Source: Schistosoma mansoni (Eukaryota; Platyhelminthes; Trematoda; Strigeidida; Schistosomatidae). From it: 64,000 bases of DNA. This document shows positions 12,041 through 25,000 of this stretch, piece by piece; positions within the stretch are counted from its first letter, which is position 1; each line of letters starts with the position of its first letter. The notes beneath the pieces are model-generated. The model saw nothing but the letters and a program-made list of their open reading frames with translations, searched no databases and had not been told where the DNA came from. Location of the stretch: contig NC_031502.1 in NCBI RefSeq assembly GCF_000237925.1, forward strand, positions 2,641,929 to 2,705,928, given 5' to 3'. The translations under genes and the position numbers were made by a program.

Positions 12041-14595
12041 TTTGAAGGTCCCGTTAATCTGAACAGTTAAGACGATGACTTTATAGCCGATTTCTAAAAT
12101 CCTGTAATCTTTGGTTCTTGAAGCGGATTGGGACTTCCCTAATTTCCAGAGAACTTCCCAAACGCACATTTTGCATAGGATTAATTTGGAGGATTTTTAA
12201 TGCCACTATTCCAATTTGTTGAACAATTATAAATATCTATTAATATAATTCCAAAATAGCCTGAATTAGAAGTAATAACCTCAAAAAGATGAACATTAAA
12301 GCAAAGGTTGCTGGAGAAATAGAATAATGCTAATGAAGTGTATCTTCCCTCCAGTATTTTAGACATAAATACATCATGTAATTGGAATTACCTGAATTCA
12401 TCAGACAGAACTGCTGTGACGTGAAGTGCTCAATTTTAATGTTGATACACAATCTTCCCATACACGAACCCAACTGGTTATACTTAAGTGGAAAGCCTGA
12501 TAACAAGAAGTTGATTGACAAACCTAATCCATATGTGTCCCCGTTTATATATATATATATTATCAGACAAATCATGCTACCAATGGTTTGTCGCATCCCT
12601 AGTAAATGCACATCACTTTTTGCCGAATCATATTCGTCTATTATTTGACTGATCTCTGGTTGGCCCAATATGTCATGTATAAGCTCTACCTGATTTCGCC
12701 GAAGAATGAGGATAAGGAACAGTTCAATAAAATCCAAGATAACAATTCCAGGTTCGCTTTATAACTTAAAGAAAATTATTTATTCAATATTTTTGTCAAC
12801 ACCAAACAAACAATCCGTTAGATTGTATTCAAATTTAATAATGTTGATTGTGTGCTAACAGTACACGTCAATCCAACGAATAGCTACGATTTGTGAAGTT
12901 GGAAGAAATGCAGAAAAGTTCATGAAGCCACTGACTGTTGATCTGAGTCATGTCAAAAAATATAGTCTGTGTGGTAAGGACCCGCGCGATAACTACGAAC
13001 AGTAGACAGAGACTTTGGACAAAATGGTTCAGATTCCATCAAGATGGGACTCTTTATTTTTTTCTCGACCTTGAGTACAAGTGTCCTTTCGTATATTACC
13101 TTTCTACTGAGTAATTTCTAACTATATTCTCAATACTCAATCTTTCTTATTAACATTGTCGTTAAATTATTTCGATTCTTTTGATATTCGTCTTTTTTAA
13201 ATCTCTCTTGTCCTGTTAATGTTGAATCGTAATTTTAGTTAGTGTATACTATGTATTAGGGTCCACGTTGATTATGACTGACTGATCATCATCTGCAACA
13301 GAGAAAGGTCACTTAAATGACTAAAATTTAATACAGATTGACAAAGAAGTAACAACTAGTTAAACATGAGTTAAAAGATTCTGAACGAATAAACCGAATG
13401 ATATTACAAAACATACATATTTCCTACTGTCTGATACACGGATCTGTTTGTGGTTACTAAGGTATATACTCATATTTACAAATGATTCCACTATTAACAT
13501 GAACAGCCGATATCATCACATTTTAATGTCGTTTTAAAATAATAAATGTTGATTTTATTCTACAATTTCAGAGATCAGTCTTACACACAGCAATTACAAT
13601 GCATTGAAACAACTGGAAGATACCAGACAGTTATTGTATCTATTTTAGAATCGACGTTATAAACATTTCATGACTAACTTGATTGCTAATTAGTCCCTAC
13701 AAGTTTAGTGATAGTTTAGAAGCAAAACTACCATGTGATATATAGGAGTAATAGACCAAAAAAGGAAAATATTTATACATTTTTCTAGTGGAATTTCGCT
13801 TTCTTTTAGATTAGCTCAATGTGCAATATGCACTACATACACACCTATAATACACAAATCAAATCGATATGTCACTCTGAAGCCACATATATAGACGAAA
13901 ATGTTTCGCCCCGTGTTTCCGCCATGAGACAAACTTAATTTCTAGATCTGATTTAAAGACAATTCGTAGATCAGTCAGATCTTCATCAAACACTGATGTT
14001 AGTTTATGGGACACAGCATCACGACCTTCTGAATACTGCGAGGTCTGAGTTCGATTTTGACTAGCAATATTTTGATGTGTTTGGGAATAACATTACGAAT
14101 AACTACTGCATGTAATAAAGTAGTCGAAAGAATATGTGATGCCTCGTGGAATGGAAAGACTTTCATTTATTCAAGTTACATGACCTGACGTGGTGAATCG
14201 AAGAATAACTAGAATCCTCTTTTTTTTCTCAAACGACCCATACAGCTAAAATACAAAACCTAACTAAAAAAACTTCATATGAAATCTTTTTCTCAGTGGA
14301 ATGGATGGACCTATAACGAAAAATCCCAGTTTTCCCAGAGCATGAACAATCAAAATGTTAAAACAACATACTGTGCACGTATTCTATGATTCACAACAAA
14401 AATAATGTACAAAATTGCAATCATTGAAAATTCAATACTTTTGACGAAAACCATTTACTTCCATTTAAACAAAATCTAAACACAACCCTCTTCTATATAA
14501 ACTGAATATATTACATATATTAAATGATTATACTCACTTAATTATCCATTAACAGATAAGCTAATTTAATAAAAATGTTTACTAAATTAATAAAT
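12041..14595. other. Mostly unrecognised AT-rich stretch
   Basis: Apart from the open frame at 12380-12740, nothing definite. 13960-14110 contains GAGGTCTGAGTTCGATTTTG, which could be another tRNA-like SINE head. Confidence 0.45.
12380..12740 (-). other. Unassigned open frame, possible old pseudogene
   Basis: A minus-strand frame of 135 codons reads VELIHDILGQPEISQIIDEY, then DSAKSDVHLLGMRQTIGS, which looks protein-like. It is then crossed by a TA repeat and followed by SGFPLKYNQLGSCMGRLC. I do not recognise it. No good start; a donor-like GTAATT follows at the low end. Confidence 0.25.
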
Positions 14596-14599
14596 AATT

Positions 14600-14740
14600 A
14601 TCACTATTATTATCAGAAGGGGGTTTTGTGAAGATTTTAGTAATTTTATATATAGTTGAGATCATGAGTCCATTGAAACTAGACCCCCATGCTTCCAGCG
14701 TTTCCATAGTGATCTAGCTTCAATTGACTCATGATCTCAA
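14600..14740. mobile_element. Hammerhead SINE family B, 3'-end hairpin
   Basis: A minus 3' end followed by its inverted repeat around CCCCCATGCTTCCAGCG. Same design as 4012-4155. Confidence 0.7.
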
Positions 14741-14890
14741 CTAAATAATAATTGTTTTATTGATTCGTTCATTTCATTCATAGACATTACTAGAGTAATT
14801 TATACAATGATGAAACTATTGGAAATTGACAAAGTCAATCGAAAATAAACCGAATGAAAAATATGAAATAAAATAAATTGAAGATAATGC

Positions 14891-14914
14891 AACAGCAACA
14901 ACAACAACAACAAA
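14891..14914 (+). repeat. AAC microsatellite
   Basis: About seven CAA units, one imperfect. Confidence 0.85.
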
Positions 14915-15546
14915 AAGAAACAAAAAGACAAACTCAACTGTAACATTAATAAGCTAAACCTTAAATAAATTAAACTGAATACATGAAGTCGAACCAGCTA
15001 TGCATTATTCAATAAAGAGATAGTTAGGATTTTATAAAATCCTAGAAAGAATAGGTCAGAATGACAAGAATGAATAACAGTAAAGTAAAAAAGAAATGTT
15101 AAAGTTCGCTAGACAATAAAATCGTTCACAGGTAATTTTATGAATATTAATGACAAACAGAGAACTGAGATATTACCAAGAAACAAAGATTATAACTTTA
15201 TCCTTCAATCCTTTTTTACAAATACAAACGATTGAGCAACTATGCCAAATAATATCAGATTGAAAGAGAGCAGAAAGAGCATAGAAGATATGAAAAAGTT
15301 ATTGTTCTATGACTTTGTAACACGTATCATTTCTTAGATAACTTTCATACATCAACCCGTTAGAATATCATTTAAAACAATATTTAGTACCAGTCTATTA
15401 ACCATGAAGTAAATAGAAAAAAATATTGAATACGTTACAAAATCACGAACGAATAACTGGTAACTAAAAGACAGCGTATTTCTGAAAACTAAGAAAATTA
15501 AAAATGTAACAATGAAAACCCAGACTTCAACCCTTTTACTTTACAT

Positions 15547-15575
15547 TCTACAATAATAATAATAATAATAATAAA
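15547..15575 (+). repeat. AAT microsatellite
   Basis: About nine AAT units just past the cullin-5 stop. Confidence 0.9.
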
Positions 15576-15775
15576 AACAAAAGAAAAATTCGTGATACAT
15601 ATGAGGAAAAAGACCACCAATGCCTTCATTGAGTGTTGTTTTTTTCTTTTGGAGACTAATTACATGGGAAGTATAAAACAGAGGGGGGAGGAGGGGTGAA
15701 GATCTAATTGATTTCATGTAAATAAATTTAAAATAGTAAGCTATGAAAAAAAACAAACAGAAAGGCATTCAATAT

Positions 15776-16094
15776 TCAAGTACCATATACAAATACATTC
15801 ATATCGTTATTATCACGACGAACATAATGTTTATCAATAAGCCATTCTAATACTTCTTTAATTAATCGTTTTGATGGAACAAATTGAAATCTTAATAGAT
15901 CAACTAATTCTTGATATAATTCATTATGATGTAAACGTTTACGTGTTTTTAATAGTTTAATTATGCCCTCTTGTGCACGTAGTTGACGCAATTCTACAAT
16001 AGCCATACTTTCTTCTTCATTTGTTATTTCATGAGTTAATTGGAGACGACCGATCAGATTGATTCTTCGTCGATTTTGAACTTTGCCCATTTTT
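15776..16094 (-). CDS. CUL5: CUL5 exon 13 (neddylation domain, stop)
   Basis: Residues 682-787 and the TGA stop. It begins [20 protein letters not shown], then the winged-helix region with [13 protein letters not shown]; the lysine of LLK aligns with the NEDD8 acceptor of CUL5 (IMKMRK). It ends [14 protein letters not shown]. No AATAAA lies close downstream on this strand; one occurs about 1 kb on (near 14755), so the 3' UTR end is unknown. Confidence 0.96.
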
Positions 16095-19000
16095 CTATAA
16101 AAAGAAAAAGAACATTAAAAATGTACAGGGGGAATGAAGCGTTCAGTACATTCGAGATGATTTGTTGGAATTTTGATGCATGGACATTATTGGGACTGAA
16201 AGATGGCTGCACGAAATCGAGGATTGATTGAGGCTAGATAAGTAAACCATTAGATGCCAGTTCATTGATCCAAAGTAACTGCCGCCAGACAAAAAAAGTC
16301 CTAGGTTCGATGCCCGACAAGATCTTGTAAGAGTAATGATAAAAAGTAACATACTAAGAAGAAACAGTTGTCTAGGGATTCCTGTTTTTCAACGGTTATC
16401 TGGCTAAGGTCAGTCTATGATCCGTACTAAGAAATCTAACTGAACCCTTGAAAATACATCAAATCAGTCTGTCACGTTGATTTAATACGAACTGCACTGT
16501 GTGAGGGTGAATGGTACCACACGGTAGTTCAGGTTTAGATAGCTGGCATGGGTTTCGAACCCAAAAATTAGTGGCCGAAAATCGAACGGATTCACCATTA
16601 ATTCATCGCTCTATGTTTGAATATTAACACACTTGCTGTCAGTTTCCAATAGTCTGTTTGCCTGTTCTCTCTATTTCGAGTTCTGCCGGCTGTCCTAAAT
16701 ACACATTTTCACAAACATTTTCCATTGATTATTAGCTTTCTACTATCTGTCCCAAAGTGACAGGAGAGTTCTGGTCATTAAACATTGTAAGGCGACATCT
16801 ACAGGCAACCTTTCCAGTCAGATAGAAAACTAAAACCTCAACTCCTTCAGTTATCAGTTATGTTTGATGTATAAGTCCCAAAACCTAGCGTTTCAATACA
16901 CAGATGGAACTAAATATTGGATAACTAAGCGCTGTCGATCAATGATCCAAGATTTTGCAGTTAAAAAGTAACAAGTTTTTATTAGTCGACGACACTAGAA
17001 ATTGAAGTACAACAGTGTCAGTGAAATTATGAATAGCTGGATCTTGATAAGAAAACAAATCAATCTTTGACCGCTTCCATTGTCAAATCGTCTAATTCAT
17101 TAGAAAAGACACATTTTGTGACAATCAATATAAGCCGGCTTAAATAGTCATGTATCTAAAATCTTGCCTTTCATAACAATCCGAAGTTAAATTGAAGTTC
17201 AAAAACAACTGACCTCTGAGAGCAAAAAAATCTGTATGCTATGCCATCATTAGATAGGACAATTTTTTTGCCTTTCATTCAGTTTCACAATAAACAACAA
17301 TTATTACATGTCCCAATATAAAGAAGGTATTTGGTATCATCAGTAGAGGGGCTTTGTAATATCGTCTGTCAATGAAAGGTATTTTTGTTTGCTGTTACAA
17401 AATGTTTGATTTAAACGATATTCACCACAGTTATCTACTCTGTGCATTTTTATTCAATTTCGTCATTAATACAACTTTGTCGTCTGATACCTTAGAGATT
17501 TATCTATTACATAAAGGTTACGTCATCCACTTAAACGTCTTTTTTTTTCTTTTAAATCACAACACTAACAAAATATAGCCTTTTACACACCCTAAACAAA
17601 TCTGATTTTCAGCTGCAATGTGATTACAATTGAATAACGACCCAGTGAAGTTACATGGAGTAATAGAACTAGCGAACATTTTCCCTTATTAGCACTATAT
17701 CAAAACCATGAAATCAAACTATAAATAAACACAATAACTCAGAACTTGAGTAGTTTGGATTAGGTACAGCAGTAAACTTTATATATAACATTAGGTAAAC
17801 AAACTAACATAAATATTTTCTATAATACAAGTTGTCTTTCTTATTCAAATATTACGAATAACTTACGTATTTGTAAATTTCAAATTAAGCCAGAATTCTG
17901 TCTTAGCAGTGAATTGTTTTTCAGAGCTTACTTTAGGAGAATAACAAACAATCTGTTGTTCCAATTTAGGATGTTCACATAATGACTAAAAAGTATGGGA
18001 AAAAATATAAAAAGGATGATAGTCAAATATGAGACTTAGTAACAGAACGATGTGTAAATGATATACGAAACGAAAACGTGATGAGAAAAAATAAACATCC
18101 CATGAAGTACGCTATGTAATAGTCTAAATTAAACAACCATTCAAAACTAGTAAATTAATGGATAGTTGCTTCTTACCAGTGTTGGAACATTAATCTCATT
18201 AGGTGTGTATATCTATCAGCATGCCTAAGATCTCTCTGCATAAAACACCTCTCGCACTCACAAGAAATCATAGTGAACACTCAAATGAATCGAATCGAAT
18301 TTGAAGAAAAAAACAGTCGAACTACAGAAAAAAGAAGTCTGAAAGACATGCTGTTGTGATCGTCGTTTCTATTATTTCTTTTGAAAATAAATAACAAGAT
18401 ACATTCTTTTCCAAGAGTAATACAATCAGATAGTATTCCAGGTCTGAATAGTGAAAAACAAATAATTAATTGCTGAAAAATTCCCATCATATTAAAACAC
18501 AGATATATAAACGAAGAATATTCCTTTCAACAAAATCTCATGTTCTACAATCATAGATTGTTATATCCAGAGTTTAGATTCTTGCTATACAACGTACTAC
18601 TTGAGCGCTCGAACTCTAGAACCCTCCAACTCGCAAGTTAGAAAACAGAAGACAAGTGAGAAAGAATGCTATTCCAAACAGTACAAAACTCTCAGGTAGT
18701 TTTTTGTAAAATCGAAATCGTCATTACAGTTTTCCAGTCAGCATACGGTGGTTTTTAGTATTTGTTCAATAGGAAAGCTACACGTGAAGATTCTGGAATG
18801 TTCTCCTAAGAAATGATTGGATGGAATGTTTTTGGCTCTTTCTGAGCTTCTTAGAGCTTCCTTTAGTTCACCCTGGGGCCGTCCTCACATATATCAAAAT
18901 GAATAATCCAATAAGTGACCAGATTTAAAGTAAAATACATCATTTAAAATTATAGCATGTGAATTAAAGATTGTTGATGATAGAAAATCAAATCAAATTG

Positions 19001-22000
19001 TTAATGTTGAGTTAACTAATATGAAGTGTTGACTTGAACAAATTTATACATCGAGTGAATTTGTAAGATAACTAACCAGAGTAAATACGGTTAACATGAG
19101 AATCTTTCAGATGGCTGAAGTAATAGCTATTTGGATCAAAAAGTCGGAGCTTTGCTCCTAAAAAAAAGTATGTTCAACCGCTCCATTTGTGGTGTATGCT
19201 ATTTATGTTGACAGACATAAGTAGCATGTAACACCGATCGAAAATAGAATTCATGGCAACAGAAGATTAAGAAGATCGAATTAAAGAGAACAGAAATGTA
19301 AACAGAGAGCAATTTTAACAACATGAGAAGAATCATGAAACATATTGAAGACAACTGAAGATGTTCAGATAATATACTTAATGCATGGTTTTCATCTTTT
19401 ATGAAAGCATTCTGTAATTTTGCATTTAACAATAAATTAATTTTCTCCATCTGAGTTTTCGTTCATATCACTTTTACCTTGACCAAATTCTGGCTTAATT
19501 AGTTAATGATCATTTTTATATCCTAAATTCATCTTATCTACACATCTTACCATCGTCAATATTATTATTACACTTGCTAACCTTTTTGAGAAAGCTATTC
19601 AGCATTCACCTCTATTTACTAATTCGTATCTAATTCATATTACTCTATATATTATGTGATTTCTTATTTTTAATTACATTATTCTCTCTTTCACCCAATG
19701 TTGACCACATTTAGTCTGATCATTTATCTTGCCATTTCACTTAAAGTATAAACTTATTCAAATCAATACTTCATATAAGTTAACCCAATATTACCAATTT
19801 GATTTGATTTTCTATTATAAACAATCCTTAATCCTCATAGTTGAAATCATGAGTCAATTGAAGCTAGACCACCATGGAAAACACGGAAGCACTGGACGGT
19901 CATTTCGTCCTATTATGGGACTCCTCAGCAGTGAGCATCCACGATCCCGCCTAGCGAGATTCGAACCCAGGACCTACTTGTCTGAAATCTCCACAAAACT
20001 CCTTCTGATCTATAATCATATGCTCACTAGTGACTGACTTCAAGAGATGTTTCCTGAAGTTCTAGTGGAAAGCAGTAACCAGTGGAATTCAACCACGTCT
20101 GTTGTAGAGATTTCAACTCACTGAAGACAATTGGTGAACGGTTGCCCAATTTCGTGGATTAGTTGAAGTTAGACATTAACACAGTTGGATGCCGGCTCAG
20201 TGGTCTATCGGTCAAGTGCTCCGGCGCGAGACTGGTAGGTCCTGGGTTCAAGTCTCACGAGGCGGGATCGTGGATGTGCACCGCTGAGGAGTCCCACAAT
20301 AGGACAAAACGGCCGTCCAGTGCTTCCAGGTTTTCCATGGTGGTCTAGCTTCAATTGACTCATGGTTTAAACTATGAAAATACTGAAATCTCCACAAAAC
20401 CCCTGATCTATAATCCTTAATTCATATGCTATAATTTTAAATGTATTTTGCTTTTAATCTGATCACTTATTGGGTCATTCAGTTGAACTTGAAGAGAATT
20501 TATTGAAAGGAATATTCTTTATTCACATATCTGTTTTTTGTCTAGAAATGTTTTTCAATAAATTAGTTATATCAATGAATGAGGAATTTTGATATAAAAC
20601 AGATTATCTGGTACTTTTATAGGTGATGTTAAGTAGAGAGACTGAAGACCTGTGAGTAGTCATATTTGTAGTAAAAGGAATTATAAATTATGTTTGTATG
20701 TGATCGTTAGGAAAGAAAAAGTTTATAACTATGAAAAGTGGGAGTTTTACCATACTGTCTTTATCAGAAAGACTCCGACAGTCATATAATGGTTATCCTA
20801 GTAGAGAAGTGAATTTATTCCTTGATTACAGTATTTTGAATAAATAATGTATTCATCTAAATCTGAGCCATTTTTACTATCCAAACTCGTCAATCAGTGA
20901 TCACTAAGATCGCAAGGATTCTAATAAGGAATCTCGCTTCTCTACACACAGATCAGTTCAACAGTCAACGACTTCATGGACTGATGTGCTACTGTCTTTC
21001 CTCCAACCTTATATTCCCTTCAGCCTACTCCTGTGCCAACACCAGAACTGTCTACTAAGAATAAGGCGTACTTAACACAGAGCAAATGTATGTTTGAAAT
21101 ATATTTATCTATAAAAAACAAAGGAAATTATAAATGTATACACAATCATGTTGTAATCTGAACTTATTATCAGCTTCTTATTCAACAGATATGATAATAT
21201 TAGCATGAGTTAAGCTCAAACCTAGTTAAACTTTTTCCACTTACAGAACTCATTAGGTGAGTATCGCTTTCTTGACAAAGAATTCTTTAGTGTTAATAAT
21301 AATACGTTAGTTCTTTTATACATCTGCATTATGTATAACAACAGATGATTTCTAGAACAATTCAATGATTAGTTGCCTTCAAATAGAATTAAACTTAAAG
21401 TATCTTAACATAAAATGATTAATGATAATCAAGAATATTAGAAAACTGATTTAGTTAGGGATAATATTATCGATATTTTCAGAACATATGAAACAAACTA
21501 CACAAGACATATAGTGTTGTAGACGAAAACATAGTTGGGGTAAACCAATTTATTGTTTTATGTAAAATCAAAAACAGTGGCTTTGCAAAATATCAAAATC
21601 ATACATAGAAATACATCATCTGTATATTTTCTGTCAGTTGTCCTTTACACACTTAATTATTCTTTTAATCCTATTGTCATTCCGATAACTCTACATTTTC
21701 CTTCCTCTTCTCTTTATTTCACTCTTCTACTGGTAAGTATTCTACTTCCGATTCCTGCTACATACTATTTATTTCTGTTCGCATAAGTAGTGTAAACAAC
21801 AATATATATATATATTTATATAAGTAACTAATTTAAAACATACCCATAATGTTCGACGAAGATCAACATCTTGTAATCCAGTCGATGTAAGCAAACAATC
21901 TAAATGAAGGTGTTGATCATATCTTCTATTCCAAGCGTATAAAACAACAAGCTGATAAGTGGTCACTTCAAATTCATAACGACCATGATCACTTGTATAA

Positions 22001-25000
22001 GCCAGTACTCCGTGCGATAAATGATGTTGCCATAGAAGACTTCGACCTTGATGTTTCTGACGATAGAAATCTTCAATCTGAAAAGTATGGTTGAAAATAT
22101 AATAAAAATAATGATAAACATATTACTTGTAACGAAATAATAAATTATGGTGAAACTTATCAGACAAATATAGTTATTTAATATCTTGGTAATTATAAAT
22201 ATTCGAAGTGAATAGTAGTAATGAATGTTGGATACGATTATTAACCAAAACACTAATATATATATATATATATATATATATTTAGTAAGCTTGAAAGAGA
22301 TATAAAATACATTTACAATATTCCATCTCTTAAATTGTTTATCCTGGTTAGCATTTTCCTTATAACAAAGTTGTTTTCTATAGGATGGGGTTGTTGACCC
22401 CTACCCCCACCTCCTCCTTTATTCGGGCTTGGGATAGACAGTAACGCTAGACGAGCTACAGGCTGTATCTATTAGTATCCATTACATAATGAAAATACTG
22501 TATTTTTAATTGGTAATTGATACTGATATGTTACATACTCATCAACGTCTTGTAAGGTATAGATCACTGGTAACATTTTAGATTGTGAAGTTGTATAGTG
22601 TGAGGAGGAGTAACATTTAAGTGGGTAATAATTCCAAGTGGGTAACAATCAATAGGACTAGACAGAAATAAAGACTATGATTTTAACTATTAATTTCGTG
22701 AGGATATATAAACATTGGATGAAGATGGTGAAGTAATAGGAAGATTATAATCCTAGATAACGTAATGGTAATGGTAACAATAAAAGATTGTATGTGTGCA
22801 AATAGAAAGTGCCTTGTAAAATTAATAAGTTAACAATGGATTATAATGTGAATGAAATAAGATAATTACCTTTTTTATTACAATAATTAAAGGTAACAGA
22901 AGGGTTAAATGAAATGAAGTGATATTAGAAACAATTATGAATAAAATCATGGGGATGTGTGAAATTATTAAAGAATAAATAACTCCATTGAAGCATATCC
23001 TTAAATCCTCAGACGACCACACAAAAAACCAGCAATAGCTTTACACTCAATTGAATCTGATCATACAATTAATTTCAATAGAACAAAAATCATGAAAAAA
23101 GGTTTTAGTTCATATAAAAAGAAAGAATAATAACAGCAGAAGTCCTACATATATGGACAAATCCAAACAGTATTACTAGGTGGAATGTAATAAAAATAGC
23201 TGTCTCATGGTAACTAATAATGAATAAGTCAAACAGAAGTCTTTATTCCATTTAATCTATCACTTATTATGTGAAAAACAACAATCGCTTTTACTTGTTC
23301 TAATCAGCTGATTCATCTGAATAGATGATGAACAATCAATCATTCTATGTATTTCTTGACAGGTTTAACTGATGTCATCTATAAAAACTATCTGACTTAA
23401 TCAAAAGCAGTTGATGGACTTTTTTCTCTCACCTCAGATCCATTTACACATACATACAATCTGTTGTTTTAACATACTTTTCTCAACTTTTCATATCAAA
23501 TCCATTTCGTACCGGTGGTTTGAATGTTTACAATTATATTTAGGATTGCAATTGATTAGTCTCTTATTGTCGTTTGTGCTTCTTGTCAGAAGTGACTCGA
23601 TATTGTCTTAAGTCACATGCATTATAAGAAATGATGGATGGTGGCTAGAAGTGGAATCCATGACGCGCGTTTTGTCTTATTTAGGACTGGTCAGCTGGAT
23701 GTACCTGCATCCCAGAGATGATGTTCACTCCGAAACTGCAACCCAATACCATTGGCTTTAAACGCCATCACGTTATCCAATTAGCTACTGAGTCCAGATA
23801 GCCATTAGCTTGTGTAAAGAGGCGAAGTTTTCAATCCATTTTTGTATTGGTTGTTTAAATCTTCCCATTGATGTTTAGGACTGTAAATGATCAGTCTGCT
23901 GTTGGCACATGTGCATCCTGTGTGGATTGACTCCAGATTGCCTCAAGTCACAAGCATTATAAGCAAAGATGAGTGGTAGCTAGCAGTGGAATCCAGGACT
24001 CGCGTTTTGATCTATTTTGGACTCATATAAAATTTCTTATACTCACTGAACCAAATCTTATTTTCAACATTGTCAACATGATTGGATGACCTGTTTTTTT
24101 TCACTCATTAGGGTATTACAAAATATATTATTTTTATTTACAACAATCTACCCAATGCTCAATTTATTTGAAATTATCAAGTCAAACTTTGGTAATGACA
24201 TTCATTTCTACATTTATTAGTATATATGAAATGTGTGGATGAGTTGACAGTGATGTTTATTTGAATGAATTTCTTTGAGTTGTGACATTTTCCTACAAAT
24301 ATTGAATTACATTTTAAGTGGAAATTTAGACCCATACAAATTACGGTCAAGTTTTATAAATACACATATATGTGTGTTGCATGGTAACTTTAACATTATC
24401 AAAATTTACCTTACCTGAGGAAGGAAATCTTCTAACTCCGCTGGTAATGAAATAGATGATTGTGGTTGAGGACGTAAAAGCCAGGCACCACCGCTCAAAA
24501 TTTTAATTGTTATGATGTCTAAATTTAACGATGGTGTATTACTTGATATGCATGATGTAGAACACTGTGGAGATATTTTATATTTTTCTTTGAATTCAGA
24601 AGTAAGGTCATGTGATATTTTAATGTCTTGAAACATTCGACCAAGTTTATTAATTTGTTCAGCTGGCATTCCAACTTCCTGAAAATACAATATTTTGGTA
24701 TAAAAAGGTCATTAAATATAAAGTAACTTAACACACACAGAGAAAGAGAGGATTTAGGATTAAATAACTGACAAACTAAATTCTATCCCTTCAGTATTCA
24801 TAACTTAAATTTTGCAAGTGATTCATTATTCAAACTTAAGGAATTACGAGAAAAATACTCCTAAGATACTTGATACAAAAGGTGATATGTAGTCCTTCGT
24901 TCTTCCAGATGTTTCTGAGAAGCTTCTATTCAATGCTAACTGGAAAAAAGGGTTTTCAACTATTTTCTAGGCTTCTAAAGAATCTGTCAAGGAATATTTG

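Larger units (their letters stand above)
17986..21843 (-). other. Cullin-5 intron 11, 3.9 kb
   Basis: Holds family B SINEs at 19838-20405. The rest is AT-rich without recognised content. Confidence 0.7.
22078..24414 (-). other. Cullin-5 intron 10, 2.3 kb
   Basis: Holds a TA run, an RTE 5' scrap and two tandem Sm-alpha-like SINEs. 22470-23530 shows nothing else. Confidence 0.7.
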
